Source: Bos javanicus (taxonomy: Eukaryota; Chordata; Mammalia; Artiodactyla; Bovidae). Taken from it: 64,000 bases of DNA. Below are positions 63,501 through 63,537 of the stretch, one piece after another. The translations under genes and the position numbers were made by a program. The DNA lies in assembly GCF_032452875.1 (NCBI RefSeq), contig NC_083878.1, positions 59,749,378 through 59,813,377 of the forward strand, in the 5' to 3' direction. Positions within the stretch are counted from its first letter, which is position 1; each line of letters starts with the position of its first letter. The notes beneath the pieces are model-generated. The model was given only the letters and a program-made list of their open reading frames with translations. It did not search any database and was not told the origin of the DNA.

Positions 63501-63537
63501 TTAACTTCAGCAAGCAAGCAAGACAGTCTAGCTGCCA
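474..63537 (-). CDS. USP34: USP34 gene, internal portion (39 coding exons), ubiquitin carboxyl-terminal hydrolase 34
   Basis: USP34 is a very large cysteine protease of the USP family that removes ubiquitin from substrates; axin in Wnt signalling is a known target. The joined exons give 1,535 codons with no stop and matching phases at all junctions. Visible landmarks are the Cys box GLTNLGATCYLAS (Cys387), the finger motif CSHCGKK, the His box GTADGGHYYSF (His648) and FNDAEV (Asp672). The remainder looks like helical-repeat scaffold on both sides of the protease domain. I recognised the protein from recall of the human sequence; few differences are apparent, but I cannot align them formally. 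No start codon, promoter, stop codon or poly(A) site of the gene lies here, so the transcript enters at the right edge and continues past the left edge. USP24 and USP9X share the architecture, but the catalytic-box wording fits USP34. Confidence 0.96.
582..1273 (-). other. USP34 intron 38-39
   Basis: Holds one antisense L1 3'-end fragment (985-1071); otherwise nothing recognised. Confidence 0.8.
985..1071 (-). mobile_element. L1 3'-end fragment, artiodactyl type
   Basis: A T-run followed by AATATTTTATTGGAGGATAA and the reverse complement of the ruminant L1 tail (tail core CAATATTGTAAAGCAATTA). It is only about 87 bp and is in the same orientation as USP34. It matches the tail of the longer plus-strand L1 at 27.7-27.8 kb. 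Confidence 0.75.
1274..1400 (-). CDS. USP34: USP34 window exon 38
   Basis: Codons 1458-1500, from SFNTLHMMYHEATACHV to RPYLQRK plus one base. It is 127 bp. The donor, GTTTGC, is weak by consensus. Confidence 0.93.
1401..2927 (-). other. USP34 intron 37-38
   Basis: An L2 3' end sits at 2135-2245; the rest is AT-rich with no recognised feature. Confidence 0.75.
2135..2245 (+). mobile_element. L2 LINE 3' end
   Basis: Carries the diagnostic L2 tail wording: TTGTTCACTGCTATATCCCC, then CCTAGCACAATGCCTGACA and a TTGTTGAA end. The degree of decay fits a mammal-wide relic. Confidence 0.75.
2928..3006 (-). CDS. USP34: USP34 window exon 37
   Basis: Codons 1431-1457, (S)AFRILLESDEDRLL through LILMTE. 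It is 79 bp, leaving in phase 0; donor GTAAAT. A G-rich plus-strand tract lies about 55 bp upstream of its acceptor. Confidence 0.92.
3007..4273 (-). other. USP34 intron 36-37
   Basis: Apart from the G-rich tract at 3062-3097, I see only AT-rich unique-looking sequence. Confidence 0.7.
3062..3097 (+). repeat. G-rich tract
   Basis: Runs of 3, 6 and 5 G with short spacers on the plus strand, so C-rich in the USP34 transcript. Only three runs of three or more G, so not a canonical four-tract quadruplex. Confidence 0.6.
4274..4431 (-). CDS. USP34: USP34 window exon 36
   Basis: Codons 1379-1431, from AVEELFNLMQLFIAQRP to SCWTTLI plus two bases of Ser. It carries a charged helix MREEELEDIKQFKK. 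It is 158 bp; donor GTAAAA. Confidence 0.94.
4432..6156 (-). other. USP34 intron 35-36
   Basis: Contains one Bov-tA SINE (5521-5692); the remainder is AT-rich with nothing recognised. Confidence 0.75.
5521..5692 (+). mobile_element. Bov-tA SINE
   Basis: A tRNA-Glu-like head (GATTCCCTGGTGGCTCAG, then a GGGTTTGATCC B-box) is joined to a BovA monomer ending GCCAGACACAACTGAGCAAC. The family is ruminant-specific. It lies antisense to USP34. Confidence 0.88.
6157..6791 (-). CDS. USP34: USP34 window exon 35, 635-bp large exon
   Basis: Codons 1167-1378, from SAAYLLVSLIPSNSFRQM to LTPHASQYPG. It is about four times longer than any other exon here and encodes a 211-residue uninterrupted helical block rich in Leu, Phe and Tyr. 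The acceptor is TTATAG and the donor GTGAGT. Phase is conserved on both sides. Confidence 0.95.
7120..7235 (+). mobile_element. MIR SINE relic
   Basis: Shows the degraded MIR core: an AACATGGTTTAA-type start, then 'ccagaagacctacgctgtctgac', with a pyrimidine-rich TTTTCTTCCTCC end. Confidence 0.5.
7500..7640 (+). mobile_element. MIR SINE relic
   Basis: Matches the MIR 3' half: GAGCTAGGCACTTTACAAAT, then ATTATCTCATTTAATCTGCA and a CACACAG end. Confidence 0.7.
7705..7890 (+). mobile_element. MIR SINE relic (second copy)
   Basis: Resembles the MIR 3' half: GTACTTGGTATTACTTTTAT, then CCCATTTTACACAGTTATGG. It lies about 65 bp after the previous MIR. Confidence 0.55.
8270..10365. mobile_element. 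Ancient L1M-class LINE, 3'-UTR-type sequence
   Basis: Recognisable stretches include TTGTAGAATGTCCCTCAAAT, GGGGAGGAAGACCACATAAT and CAAGATGCTCCAGGCTCATC, ending TAGAAAACTAGGAAATAC. This text recurs in old mammalian L1M elements. The region at 14.4-15.4 kb carries related text. Exact subfamily and orientation are not settled by eye. Confidence 0.6.
9157..9179 (+). repeat. T10 G13 homopolymer junction
   Basis: Ten T are followed directly by thirteen G, inside decayed L1M sequence. In the USP34 pre-mRNA this is a C13 A10 run. Confidence 0.8.
10976..11123 (-). CDS. USP34: USP34 window exon 34
   Basis: Codons 1118-1167, from VIEYNPSQCLDWLAVQ to HNYPRVRT plus one base. It is 148 bp; acceptor TTGTAG, donor GTAAGT. 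Confidence 0.94.
11447..11800 (+). mobile_element. CHRL-type tRNA-derived SINE (long form)
   Basis: The head GGGCTTTCTTGGTGGTACAG carries a GGTTCAATCCCTGG B-box. A long body follows with repeated 'gagcctgggagctgcaact' and 'aactagagaaaagcc' phrases, and an A-rich tail. It has the same layout as the copies at 26.3 and 60.9 kb. Confidence 0.75.
11935..12165. mobile_element. hAT-type DNA transposon relic
   Basis: Contains TATTGGAACATAGCCATGCC, TTGTCTATGGCTGATTTTAT, ACAGAGACCATATGGCCCAC and AAATATTTACTATCTGGCC, the widely dispersed mammalian non-autonomous hAT phrases. I cannot name the subfamily safely. Confidence 0.6.
12574..12678 (-). CDS. USP34: USP34 window exon 33
   Basis: Codons 1083-1117, from AANPFFKLLTMLMEFAGG to YILQRIWE. 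A Gly-Pro-rich turn, GGPPGMPP, sits between two helices. It is 105 bp, phase 0. Confidence 0.94.
12679..13400 (-). other. USP34 intron 32-33
   Basis: AT-rich; nothing recognised. Confidence 0.7.
13401..13445 (-). CDS. USP34: USP34 window exon 32 (45 bp)
   Basis: Codons 1068-1082, IVSMLFTSIAKLTPE. It is an in-frame 45-bp exon in phase 0, separated from exon 31 by a 90-bp intron. Confidence 0.92.
13536..13640 (-). CDS. USP34: USP34 window exon 31
   Basis: Codons 1033-1067, from GFPFLFQHIRDGINIRQ to NNRLAEH. It is 105 bp, phase 0; acceptor TGACAG, donor GTAAGT. Confidence 0.93.
13726..13774 (-). CDS. USP34: USP34 window exon 30 (49 bp)
   Basis: Codons 1016-1032, (R)HLTLSQTDMAALTGGK. It is 49 bp. 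The intron to exon 31 is only 85 bp, the shortest in the window. Confidence 0.91.
13990..16080. mobile_element. Ancient L1M-class LINE sequence
   Basis: Recognisable text includes AATTTCCCACATTTCCATCT, CATATTCCTCTGTCCCCATA, TTCCTGTAAACTGGTAGTTA and CATGACCCCAGCAGTCTTTG. Towards 15.9 kb the phrase TTCCATTCCTGTCCCCTCCA is typical of the same family. Boundaries are approximate. Confidence 0.6.
16605..16691. repeat. Alternating purine-pyrimidine CA/CG tract
   Basis: About 87 bp of CA repeats with an inner CGCACGCGCGTGCGCACGCA core. It is the only CpG-dense spot of the intron and is alternating almost throughout 16654-16691. Confidence 0.85.
16700..17150. mobile_element. L1M-class LINE 3' region, interrupted by a SINE
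   Basis: Phrases CAATGGAGTACTCTTATAG, TCTTTTGCTGTTTATAAACA and CAGAAGTGGGGTTGCTAGGT match the conserved L1M 3' region. The CHR SINE at 16746-16818 splits the element near its left end. Confidence 0.6.
16746..16818 (+). mobile_element. CHR-type tRNA SINE, short
   Basis: Head GGGGATTTTTTGGCAGTCCA, then ATGGTTAGGACTCGGGG and a short A-rich tail. It sits within L1M sequence. Confidence 0.7.
17346..17497 (-). CDS. USP34: USP34 window exon 29, acidic run
   Basis: Codons 966-1016, PQVEVLSEEEGEEEEEE through EQSRSE plus two bases. Residues 973-984 are almost all Glu or Asp. They are encoded by a GAG/GAA repeat (plus strand 17442-17477), so this low-complexity tract could vary in length by whole codons. 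It is 152 bp; donor GTGAAA. Confidence 0.94.
17442..17477. repeat. Trinucleotide-like repeat coding the exon 29 acidic run
   Basis: A TCC/TTC repeat on the plus strand reads as GAG/GAA codons in USP34. It is the only coding low-complexity tract in the window. Confidence 0.85.
18045..18215 (+). mobile_element. MIR SINE relic
   Basis: Contains ATCTATAAAATGGAGATAAC and TACTTACCTCTTAGGGTTGC, the well-known MIR 3' phrases. Confidence 0.7.
18502..18809 (-). mobile_element. BOV-A2 SINE with 13-bp target-site duplication
   Basis: A dimer of two BovA monomers lies at 18515-18796 on the minus strand, with the (AGC)n tail at its left end. TAATATCAGGGCT is repeated perfectly on both sides (18502-18514 and 18797-18809). 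It is in the same orientation as USP34, about 100 bp downstream of the exon 28 donor. Confidence 0.92.
18905..18979 (-). CDS. USP34: USP34 window exon 28
   Basis: Codons 941-965, SQFLLSLQAISTMVHFY through TKGPEN. It is 75 bp, phase 0 at both ends. A 99-bp intron separates it from exon 27, and an antisense BOV-A2 copy ends about 100 bp past its donor. Confidence 0.93.
19079..19247 (-). CDS. USP34: USP34 window exon 27
   Basis: Codons 884-940, from SDDMDASVEDIGGRSC to AKMGEEE. The central FVRTLLLIMEHGVKP and FAFLYEF segments look like packed scaffold helices. It is 169 bp; donor GTGAGA. Confidence 0.94.
19248..19619 (-). other. USP34 intron 26-27
   Basis: Short AT-rich intron; nothing recognised. 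Confidence 0.75.
19620..19705 (-). CDS. USP34: USP34 window exon 26
   Basis: Codons 856-884, from MFQRLCIHVIQRLRPVHA to QPGMED plus a split Gly. It is 86 bp; donor GTAAGA. Confidence 0.93.
20133..20303 (+). mobile_element. CHR-type tRNA SINE
   Basis: GACTTCCTTGGTGGTCCAGT head, perfect GGTTCGATCCC B-box, and an A-rich tail with AAAAAAAAG. Antisense to USP34. Confidence 0.8.
20326..21050 (+). mobile_element. Old L1 LINE, 3' end
   Basis: Sense-strand L1 ORF2-end text: GCATATGAAAAGATGTTCAA, ACAACCCAGCAATTCACTTC, ATGTTCACAGCAGTGTTATT and GGGGCTGAAGAGAAGGAACA. It is more diverged than the ruminant L1 at 26.8 kb. Antisense to USP34. Confidence 0.75.
21598..21678 (-). CDS. USP34: USP34 window exon 25
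   Basis: Codons 829-855, from WFLDRMADDDWWPMQI to CPNQIVRQ. It is 81 bp with phase 0 at both ends; acceptor TTACAG, donor GTAAGA. Confidence 0.94.
22449..22651. mobile_element. Tigger-family non-autonomous DNA transposon
   Basis: Left end CAGCTGCTCTTTGGTATGG; right end CCTGTTGTCCACAGGTCAAC, near the Tigger2 terminus. TA dinucleotides flank both ends (22447-22448 and 22652-22653), as expected for a mariner/Tc1-type insertion. Confidence 0.65.
23024..23075. repeat. 28-bp-period tandem duplication
   Basis: CTATTTTCCTCAGGGGGTAA followed by GGGA occurs perfectly twice, 28 bp apart. Confidence 0.9.
23412..23477 (-). CDS. USP34: USP34 window exon 24
   Basis: Codons 807-828, PTMLQWIELLTKQFNNSQ plus AACE. 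Several GT dinucleotides lie near the donor (GAGGTGAGGTGAAT); the first one keeps the frame into exon 25. Confidence 0.92.
23568..23615 (-). CDS. USP34: USP34 window exon 23 (48 bp)
   Basis: Codons 791-806, LSTSFVLETFIHSKEK. Phase 0 at both ends; acceptor TTGCAG, donor GTGCAT. Confidence 0.92.
23707..23782 (-). CDS. USP34: USP34 window exon 22
   Basis: Codons 765-790, GFMWQLCSCIPSTLPDPK through SLMTAK. It is 76 bp between introns of 95 and 91 bp. Confidence 0.92.
23878..23942 (-). CDS. USP34: USP34 window exon 21
   Basis: Codons 744-765, WIWHDNMQFLQDKNIFEH plus TYF and a split Gly. It is 65 bp, the first exon after the 6.1-kb transposon-rich intron. Confidence 0.92.
24531..24803 (-). mobile_element. 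CHRL-type SINE, antisense
   Basis: Reverse complement of the long CHRL form. It begins with ATTTTTGGCTGTGCTGGGG, has TGGCATGTGGGATCTTCCTG in the middle and ends TCTACCACCACAGGGAGGTC. It is in the same orientation as USP34. Confidence 0.75.
25209..25493 (+). mobile_element. BOV-A2 SINE with target-site duplication
   Basis: A dimer of BovA monomers joined at TTTCATGTATTGGAGAAGGA, with a GACTTAGCAGCAGCAG tail. AGACCCTGG flanks both sides (25209-25217 and 25485-25493). Confidence 0.9.
25529..25617 (+). mobile_element. BovA monomer fragment
   Basis: TTGCCTGGAAAATTCCATGG through GTCGGACACAACTGAGCAAC, a lone BovA 3' portion about 40 bp after the BOV-A2. Confidence 0.8.
25855..26165 (+). mobile_element. 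L2 LINE relic, 3' part
   Basis: TTGCCTGGAGAACTTACC, TTTCAAGTCTCAGTTTCAGG and ACTACAATTTATCATGTTTG follow the order of the L2 3' consensus. Confidence 0.55.
26341..26680 (+). mobile_element. CHRL-type SINE (long form)
   Basis: GGCATCCCTGGTGGTTCAGT head, GGGGTTCAATCCTGG B-box, then a body with AACTAGAGAAAAGCCCATG and a T12-containing A/T tail. Confidence 0.8.
26748..28275. mobile_element. hAT-Charlie-like DNA transposon, split by an L1
   Basis: The left terminus is CAGTGGTCCTCAAAG. The right terminus is the diverged inverse, AAGTCCGGAGACCAGGAAGT then TTGAGATG. The internal 3' part (27845-28272) contains CAATGATGAATGAAATCACA and TAACCACATAAAAATGAATA, typical of this class. The middle is occupied by the L1 at 26852-27828. 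Confidence 0.6.
26837..27844 (+). mobile_element. Ruminant L1 (5'-truncated, ~1 kb) with target-site duplication
   Basis: The final part of L1 ORF2 plus the 3' UTR, body 26852-27828. Text includes ATGAAAAGATGCTCAACATC, ACAACCCAGCAATCCTACTG and the ruminant tail CAATATTGTAAAGTAATTAG, then AATAAA. ATTCAAACATTTTA (left) and ATTCAAACAATTTTA (right) flank it. The remaining ORF2 frame is broken. Antisense to USP34. Confidence 0.88.
28305..28399 (-). mobile_element. CHR-type tRNA SINE, antisense
   Basis: GTGGCATGCGAGACCTTGGT through CCACCAGGGAAGTCCCT. It abuts the left end of the Tigger2 element. Confidence 0.75.
28402..29104. mobile_element. Tigger2-type DNA transposon, interrupted by a SINE
   Basis: Left inverted end CAGCTGACCCAAACCTTGAA; right end TTCATATGTCAACTG. 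TA flanks both ends (28400-28401 and 29105-29106). Interior text such as TATACTTTATTCTTACAACA matches the MITE form of Tigger2, which lacks the transposase. Confidence 0.75.
28693..28928 (-). mobile_element. CHR-type SINE inserted in Tigger2
   Basis: The body is 28700-28921, ending CATCAAGGAAGTCCC. TCAATAG flanks it on both sides (28693-28699 and 28922-28928). Confidence 0.75.
30087..30182 (-). CDS. USP34: USP34 window exon 20, end of USP domain
   Basis: Codons 712-743. THSAYMLFYKR is the closing strand of the USP fold (the AYxLFY motif), followed by an acidic linker MEPEEESGKEYKFD. It is 96 bp, phase 0; acceptor TTGAAG, donor GTATGA. Confidence 0.94.
30291..30344 (-). CDS. USP34: USP34 window exon 19 (54 bp)
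   Basis: Codons 694-711, TKTYDSVTDKFMDFSFEK. It is an in-frame 54-bp exon in phase 0. An in-frame skip would delete an 18-residue insert near the end of the USP domain. Confidence 0.92.
30345..31524 (-). other. USP34 intron 18-19
   Basis: AT-rich, about 1.2 kb; nothing recognised. Confidence 0.7.
31525..31603 (-). CDS. USP34: USP34 window exon 18, third catalytic residue
   Basis: Codons 667-693, WYLFNDAEVKPFDSAQ through CFGGEMT. W-x-x-FNDxxV is the last USP signature, and Asp672 is the candidate third member of the triad. It is 79 bp, leaving in phase 0. Confidence 0.94.
31662..32572 (+). mobile_element. BovB (RTE) LINE, 5'-truncated
   Basis: Begins in the reverse transcriptase palm region and runs to the 3' end. 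The YADD box reads YADDTTLMAESEE intact around 31815-31860, but the frame is broken further on. The end CATGACTTAGCGACTAAAC is the BovB/BovA terminus. It is more diverged than the copy at 47.8-51.0 kb. Antisense to USP34. Confidence 0.88.
33000..33085 (-). mobile_element. BovA SINE fragment
   Basis: ACTGCTCAGTCGTCTGCAAC through ATTTTCCAGGCACGAGT is a diverged antisense BovA monomer. Confidence 0.75.
33697..33850 (-). CDS. USP34: USP34 window exon 17, catalytic histidine exon
   Basis: Codons 616-667, from GFKEVSDHSKDTESYE to NPHAYKNNK plus two bases of Trp. The His box TADGGHYYSFIRD places the general base at His648, 261 residues after Cys387. It is 154 bp; donor GTGAGT. Confidence 0.95.
33851..36435 (-). 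other. USP34 intron 16-17
   Basis: The first kilobase is unrecognised; most of 34.85-36.28 kb is L2. Confidence 0.65.
34850..36280 (+). mobile_element. L2 LINE relic (ORF2 end and 3' UTR)
   Basis: Successive L2 landmarks appear in order: CTTGAAAGAGTAGCGCTCAC, then CAATACTTCTGACCACATTC. After these come AATAGCTTCACATTGAAATA and finally ATTCACTATTGTGTCCCCGA with CCTAGAACGGTGCCTG. The element is heavily decayed, with gaps. Confidence 0.65.
36436..36608 (-). CDS. USP34: USP34 window exon 16
   Basis: Codons 558-616, from ACFKKLPQILSFNTMRYT to GKSDRKE plus one base. KLPxIL is the conserved palm strand of USPs that follows the fingers. It is 173 bp; donor GTAATG. Confidence 0.94.
36917..37210 (+). 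mobile_element. BOV-A2 SINE, first of an adjacent pair
   Basis: The body is 36926-37201. It starts CCGGAGAAGGCAATGGCACC and ends CGACTTAGCAGCAACAGCAG. CATATCAGT lies on both sides (36917-36925 and 37202-37210). Confidence 0.92.
37202..37484 (+). mobile_element. BOV-A2 SINE, second of an adjacent pair
   Basis: The body is 37211-37475, starting CGGAGAAGGCGATGGCACC. It is flanked by CATATCAGT (37202-37210) and TATATCAGT (37476-37484). It differs from its neighbour at many positions in the first monomer. Confidence 0.92.
37830..38830 (+). mobile_element. Probable L2 LINE relic (ORF2 region)
   Basis: CTTCTTGAAATTCTCTTCCC then GGTTACCACAATATCCTGAT resembles the L2 reverse transcriptase region. 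Later parts around 38.55-38.75 kb fit the following L2 segment. Heavily decayed. Confidence 0.45.
39174..39268 (-). CDS. USP34: USP34 window exon 15, finger CXXC
   Basis: Codons 527-558, from ESLDEVTIKDTLEGDN to KKVRAEK plus two bases of an Arg codon. CSHC at residues 546-549 is the one complete zinc-ribbon pair of the finger subdomain. It is 95 bp. Confidence 0.94.
39269..39685 (-). other. USP34 intron 14-15
   Basis: Holds an A18 run near 39400-39420 and a small CT/TA/GT tract (39588-39640). Confidence 0.75.
39588..39640. repeat. CT / TA / GT microsatellite cluster
   Basis: CTCTCTCTCTATATATAAAT is followed by GTGTGTGTGTGTATACACAC. Confidence 0.8.
39686..39763 (-). CDS. USP34: USP34 window exon 14
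   Basis: Codons 501-526, starting DCEHVSQTAEEFYTVR and ending DMKNIY. It sits where many USPs carry the first CXXC zinc pair; here only C-E-H is seen. It is 78 bp, phase 0; donor GTGAGT. Confidence 0.93.
39859..39915 (-). CDS. USP34: USP34 window exon 13 (57 bp)
   Basis: Codons 482-500, KNTVKSLFGGVITNNVVSL. The LFGGVI block opens the USP finger region. It is phase 0 at both ends and flanked by introns of only 95 and 100 bp. Confidence 0.93.
40016..40162 (-). CDS. USP34: USP34 window exon 12
   Basis: Codons 433-481, from ESECKAYNPRPFCKTY to KIEEMSPEL. It contains the EQKDMTEFFTDLI block that corresponds to the conserved QQDAxEF-type box of USPs. It is 147 bp in phase 0; the donor is GTTAGT, with T at position +3. 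Confidence 0.94.
40163..42137 (-). other. USP34 intron 11-12
   Basis: One Bov-tA (40357-40552). A purine-rich stretch at 41.5-41.7 kb may be an old repeat that I cannot name. Confidence 0.7.
40357..40552 (+). mobile_element. Bov-tA SINE
   Basis: GGACTTCCCTGATGACTCAG head. A deletion removes the usual B-box segment after GACCTGGGTT. A BovA body follows to GTCAGACACAACTGAGTGAC. Confidence 0.88.
42138..42203 (-). CDS. USP34: USP34 window exon 11
   Basis: Codons 411-432, YSEDMKHKTTLL through ELQKMFTYLM. It is 66 bp, phase 0 at both ends, within the N-terminal (thumb) half of the USP fold. Confidence 0.93.
42835..43162 (+). mobile_element. Old L1 LINE 3' end
   Basis: TGAAGACATTATGCTAAGTG, CATGATTCCACTTATGAGGT, CATAGAGACAGAAGTAGAAC and ACAACTGTACACTTATAAAT are classic L1 ORF2-end and 3'-UTR phrases. 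Antisense to USP34. Confidence 0.75.
43751..43770 (+). repeat. G-rich tract
   Basis: TGGTGGGGGGTGGGGGTGGG: runs of 6, 5 and 3 G plus GG, on the template strand of USP34. Borderline quadruplex potential. Confidence 0.7.
44349..44509 (-). CDS. USP34: USP34 window exon 10, catalytic cysteine exon
   Basis: Codons 357-410, SHAPYKWDYWPHEDVR through the Cys box GLTNLGATCYLASTIQQL to RQAVFTAK. Cys387 is the predicted nucleophile, and the Asn of TNLG is the usual oxyanion-hole residue. The acceptor is a tandem CAGCAG. Using the upstream AG would extend the exon to 44512 and add one Ala between Ser357 and His358. I chose the downstream AG because it gives the sequence I recall for human USP34. Confidence 0.94.
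44510..44512 (-). promoter_or_regulatory. USP34: NAGNAG tandem splice acceptor of exon 10
   Basis: The transcript reads TTTTTCAGCAG before CTCACGCACC. Both AGs are usable. The downstream one gives Ser-His; the upstream one gives Ser-Ala-His. The branch and pyrimidine context are shared. Confidence 0.7.
44904..44955. repeat. 27-bp-period tandem duplication
   Basis: GTATGAATGGTGAATTCTGT then CTTTA occurs twice with one mismatch (T versus C). Confidence 0.88.
45027..45210 (-). CDS. USP34: USP34 window exon 9
   Basis: Codons 296-357, from EFLRDIFNLLFLLPSL to NWVMAQHMQ plus one base. It is 184 bp. The acceptor is CCTCAG behind a run of pyrimidines. The donor lies in GCAGTGTAAGC, where two overlapping GT choices exist; only the GTAAGC site keeps frame with exon 10. 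Confidence 0.93.
45995..46507 (+). mobile_element. Probable solo LTR of an old endogenous retrovirus-like element
   Basis: Starts TGTTAAGACTGAGACTGCTA and ends TCTTGGGACCCTCTGATACA, so it has TG...CA ends about 513 bp apart. A poly(A) signal AATAAA is at 46409-46414. Phrases such as GAGTCCTTCTAGTGAATCAC recur in mammalian LTRs, but I cannot name the family. No internal viral coding sequence is next to it. Confidence 0.55.
47037..47260 (-). mobile_element. Bov-tA SINE inserted at the edge of the hairpin element
   Basis: The body is 47046-47251 in reverse orientation: BovA part first, then the tRNA head ending GGAAGCCC. ATATTAACA flanks both sides (47037-47045 and 47252-47260). The right copy runs into the left arm of the inverted repeat. 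Confidence 0.88.
47252..47604. repeat. Inverted-repeat (hairpin-forming) element
   Basis: The left arm (47258-47327) and right arm (47525-47594) are reverse complements over 70 bp with only four mismatches. Pairing continues outward with a small indel to CATATT (47251-47256) and AATATG (47599-47604). The roughly 200-bp centre holds two 66-bp direct repeats. I do not recognise it as a named transposon. Confidence 0.85.
47355..47486. repeat. Two 66-bp direct repeats in the hairpin centre
   Basis: Copies 47355-47420 and 47421-47486 match at 57 of 66 positions by eye. Each contains TATAATRTACCATTRTAAC and ends GACAGAAAGAAGAATC or CACAGAAAGAAGAATC. The first includes the perfect palindrome ATACCGGTAT. 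Confidence 0.85.
47757..51040 (+). mobile_element. BovB (RTE-clade) LINE, near full length, decayed
   Basis: About 3.3 kb, close to the usual BovB length, ending in repeated ACTGA units (CAACTGAACTGAACTGA). The endonuclease part (from about 48220, GTWNVRSMSQGKLEVV) is cut by stops after CGQESLRRN and after LFTVGD. The reverse transcriptase part is open from 49012 to 50004 (IPVELFQILKDD, IPIPKKGNAKE, QAGFRKGRGTRDQI). It is then broken by an extra G near 49990, and the YADD box at 50260 reads stop-ADD. Antisense to USP34. Boundaries at the 5' end are approximate. Confidence 0.92.
49012..50004 (+). pseudogene. BovB reverse transcriptase remnant ORF (330 codons)
   Basis: The longest open frame in the window. 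It carries the connector and RT fingers and palm: KWALESITRNKASGGDGI, WKRSVCIPIPKKGNA, QAGFRKGRGTRDQIAN and CFTDNAKAFDCV (motif A). A +1 frameshift just after FDCV separates it from the rest of the RT, which resumes at about 50281 as MAESEEELKSLLMKVK. It cannot make a complete enzyme. Confidence 0.88.
52770..52890 (-). CDS. USP34: USP34 window exon 8
   Basis: Codons 255-295, from REILDHQDGNIEDDG to KFSREGQ. It is 121 bp, leaving in phase 0. Its donor, GTTGGT, departs from the usual GTRAG form although it precedes the longest intron of the window. Confidence 0.92.
52982..53037 (-). CDS. USP34: USP34 window exon 7 (56 bp)
   Basis: Codons 237-255, TTLLDLDALARHLADCIR plus two bases of a Ser codon. 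A 91-bp intron separates it from exon 8, so the pair sits as a compact unit ahead of the 7.6-kb intron. Confidence 0.92.
53328..53390. mobile_element. L1M 3'-region fragment
   Basis: TTTTACTGAGATATAATTCA followed by CATACTATACAATTCACC is a common L1M 3' phrase. Confidence 0.5.
53515..53625 (+). mobile_element. CHR-type tRNA SINE
   Basis: ACAGTGGTTAGGACTCCACG, then GTGGGTTCAGTCCCTG (B-box) and an A-rich tail. Confidence 0.75.
54863..54967 (-). CDS. USP34: USP34 window exon 6
   Basis: Codons 202-236, starting IDDYEEEPMLKPGCKE and ending IHIKDASQ. It is 105 bp with phase 0 at both ends; acceptor GATAG, donor GTATGT. Confidence 0.93.
54968..55904 (-). other. USP34 intron 5-6
   Basis: AT-rich; nothing recognised. 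Confidence 0.7.
55905..56057 (-). CDS. USP34: USP34 window exon 5
   Basis: Codons 151-201, starting TAVRHESCNGLYKL and ending ALKPIR. It is 153 bp with phase 0 at both ends. The centre, FLLLAASTLLKFL, is a hydrophobic amphipathic helix typical of HEAT/ARM-like scaffold. Confidence 0.94.
56058..57035 (-). other. USP34 intron 4-5
   Basis: AT-rich with an A-run near 56283; nothing recognised. Confidence 0.7.
57036..57160 (-). CDS. USP34: USP34 window exon 4
   Basis: Codons 109-150, from VSHYSMWLLVSWAHCCS to LTLLIPE. It is 125 bp, entered after a 1-base split codon and leaving in phase 0. The acceptor is TTTTAG and the donor GTAAGC. Confidence 0.93.
57264..57309. repeat. Perfect 23-bp tandem duplication
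   Basis: GTTTCCAGCCATCCAAATCT then TTA occurs twice without a mismatch (57264-57286 and 57287-57309). It sits inside the 181-bp intron between exons 3 and 4, starting 32 nt past the exon 3 donor. Confidence 0.95.
57342..57382 (-). CDS. USP34: USP34 window exon 3 (41-bp small exon)
   Basis: Codons 95-109, encoding RVLKAQSDHRSRHE plus the first base of the next Val codon. At 41 bp it is the smallest exon in the window. Its acceptor is TTACAG and its donor GTAAGG. Skipping it would shift the frame. The intron after it is only 181 bp and carries a perfect 23-bp tandem duplication. Confidence 0.9.
58882..58936. repeat. TATTTAAGG-type minisatellite
   Basis: Five to six imperfect copies of a 9-13-bp unit built on TTTAAGG. 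Confidence 0.8.
59380..60010. mobile_element. Uncertain ancient interspersed repeat
   Basis: AATATTAATGGGGAAATTTG, TTAGATAATATTATATCAAT and GGAAACTGTCCTGGGTCTTA resemble a dispersed mammalian repeat whose class I cannot settle. Confidence 0.35.
60139..60221 (-). CDS. USP34: USP34 window exon 2
   Basis: Codons 68-95, starting VFLVLVQGTS and ending YTYDNLAPR, with the last Arg codon split 2+1. It is 83 bp; acceptor TTAAAG, donor GTATGA. Confidence 0.92.
60867..61212 (+). mobile_element. CHRL-type SINE (long form)
   Basis: GAGCTTCCCTGGTGGCTCAG head, GCTTGATCCCTG B-box, a body with GAGCCTAGGAGCTGCAACTA and GCTAGAGAAAAGCCC, and an A12 tail. Confidence 0.82.
61325..61446 (+). mobile_element. L1 3' end, artiodactyl type
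   Basis: GGATACATGTATATGTATCG, CTGAGTCCCTTTCCGG and CAATACAAAATAAAAAGTTA, then A-rich. Antisense to USP34. Confidence 0.65.
61800..61918 (-). mobile_element. CHR-type tRNA SINE, antisense
   Basis: CAGGATCTTAGCTCCCTGAC, then GGACGGAACCTGAGTCC and AATCACTGAGCAGTTAGGGA. Confidence 0.72.
62398..62524 (-). mobile_element. CHR-type tRNA SINE, antisense
   Basis: GTGGGATCTTAGTTCCTGAC through AACCACTGAACCACCAGGGA, ending AATTC. Confidence 0.78.
62757..62952 (+). mobile_element. Bov-tA SINE
   Basis: GGGATTCTCTGATGGCTCAA head, CGGGTTCAATTCC B-box, then a BovA body ending CGGACACAACTTAGTAAC. Confidence 0.85.
63337..63537 (-). CDS. USP34: USP34 window exon 1
   Basis: Codons 1-67, starting WQLDCLACLL and ending HIPRLTE. 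It is 201 bp with phase 0 at both ends. The acceptor is CCACAG and the donor GTAAAG. It encodes helical scaffold N-terminal to the protease domain. The segment SHRKRTWPGKSRKAAG is strongly basic and may be a flexible loop. Confidence 0.94.
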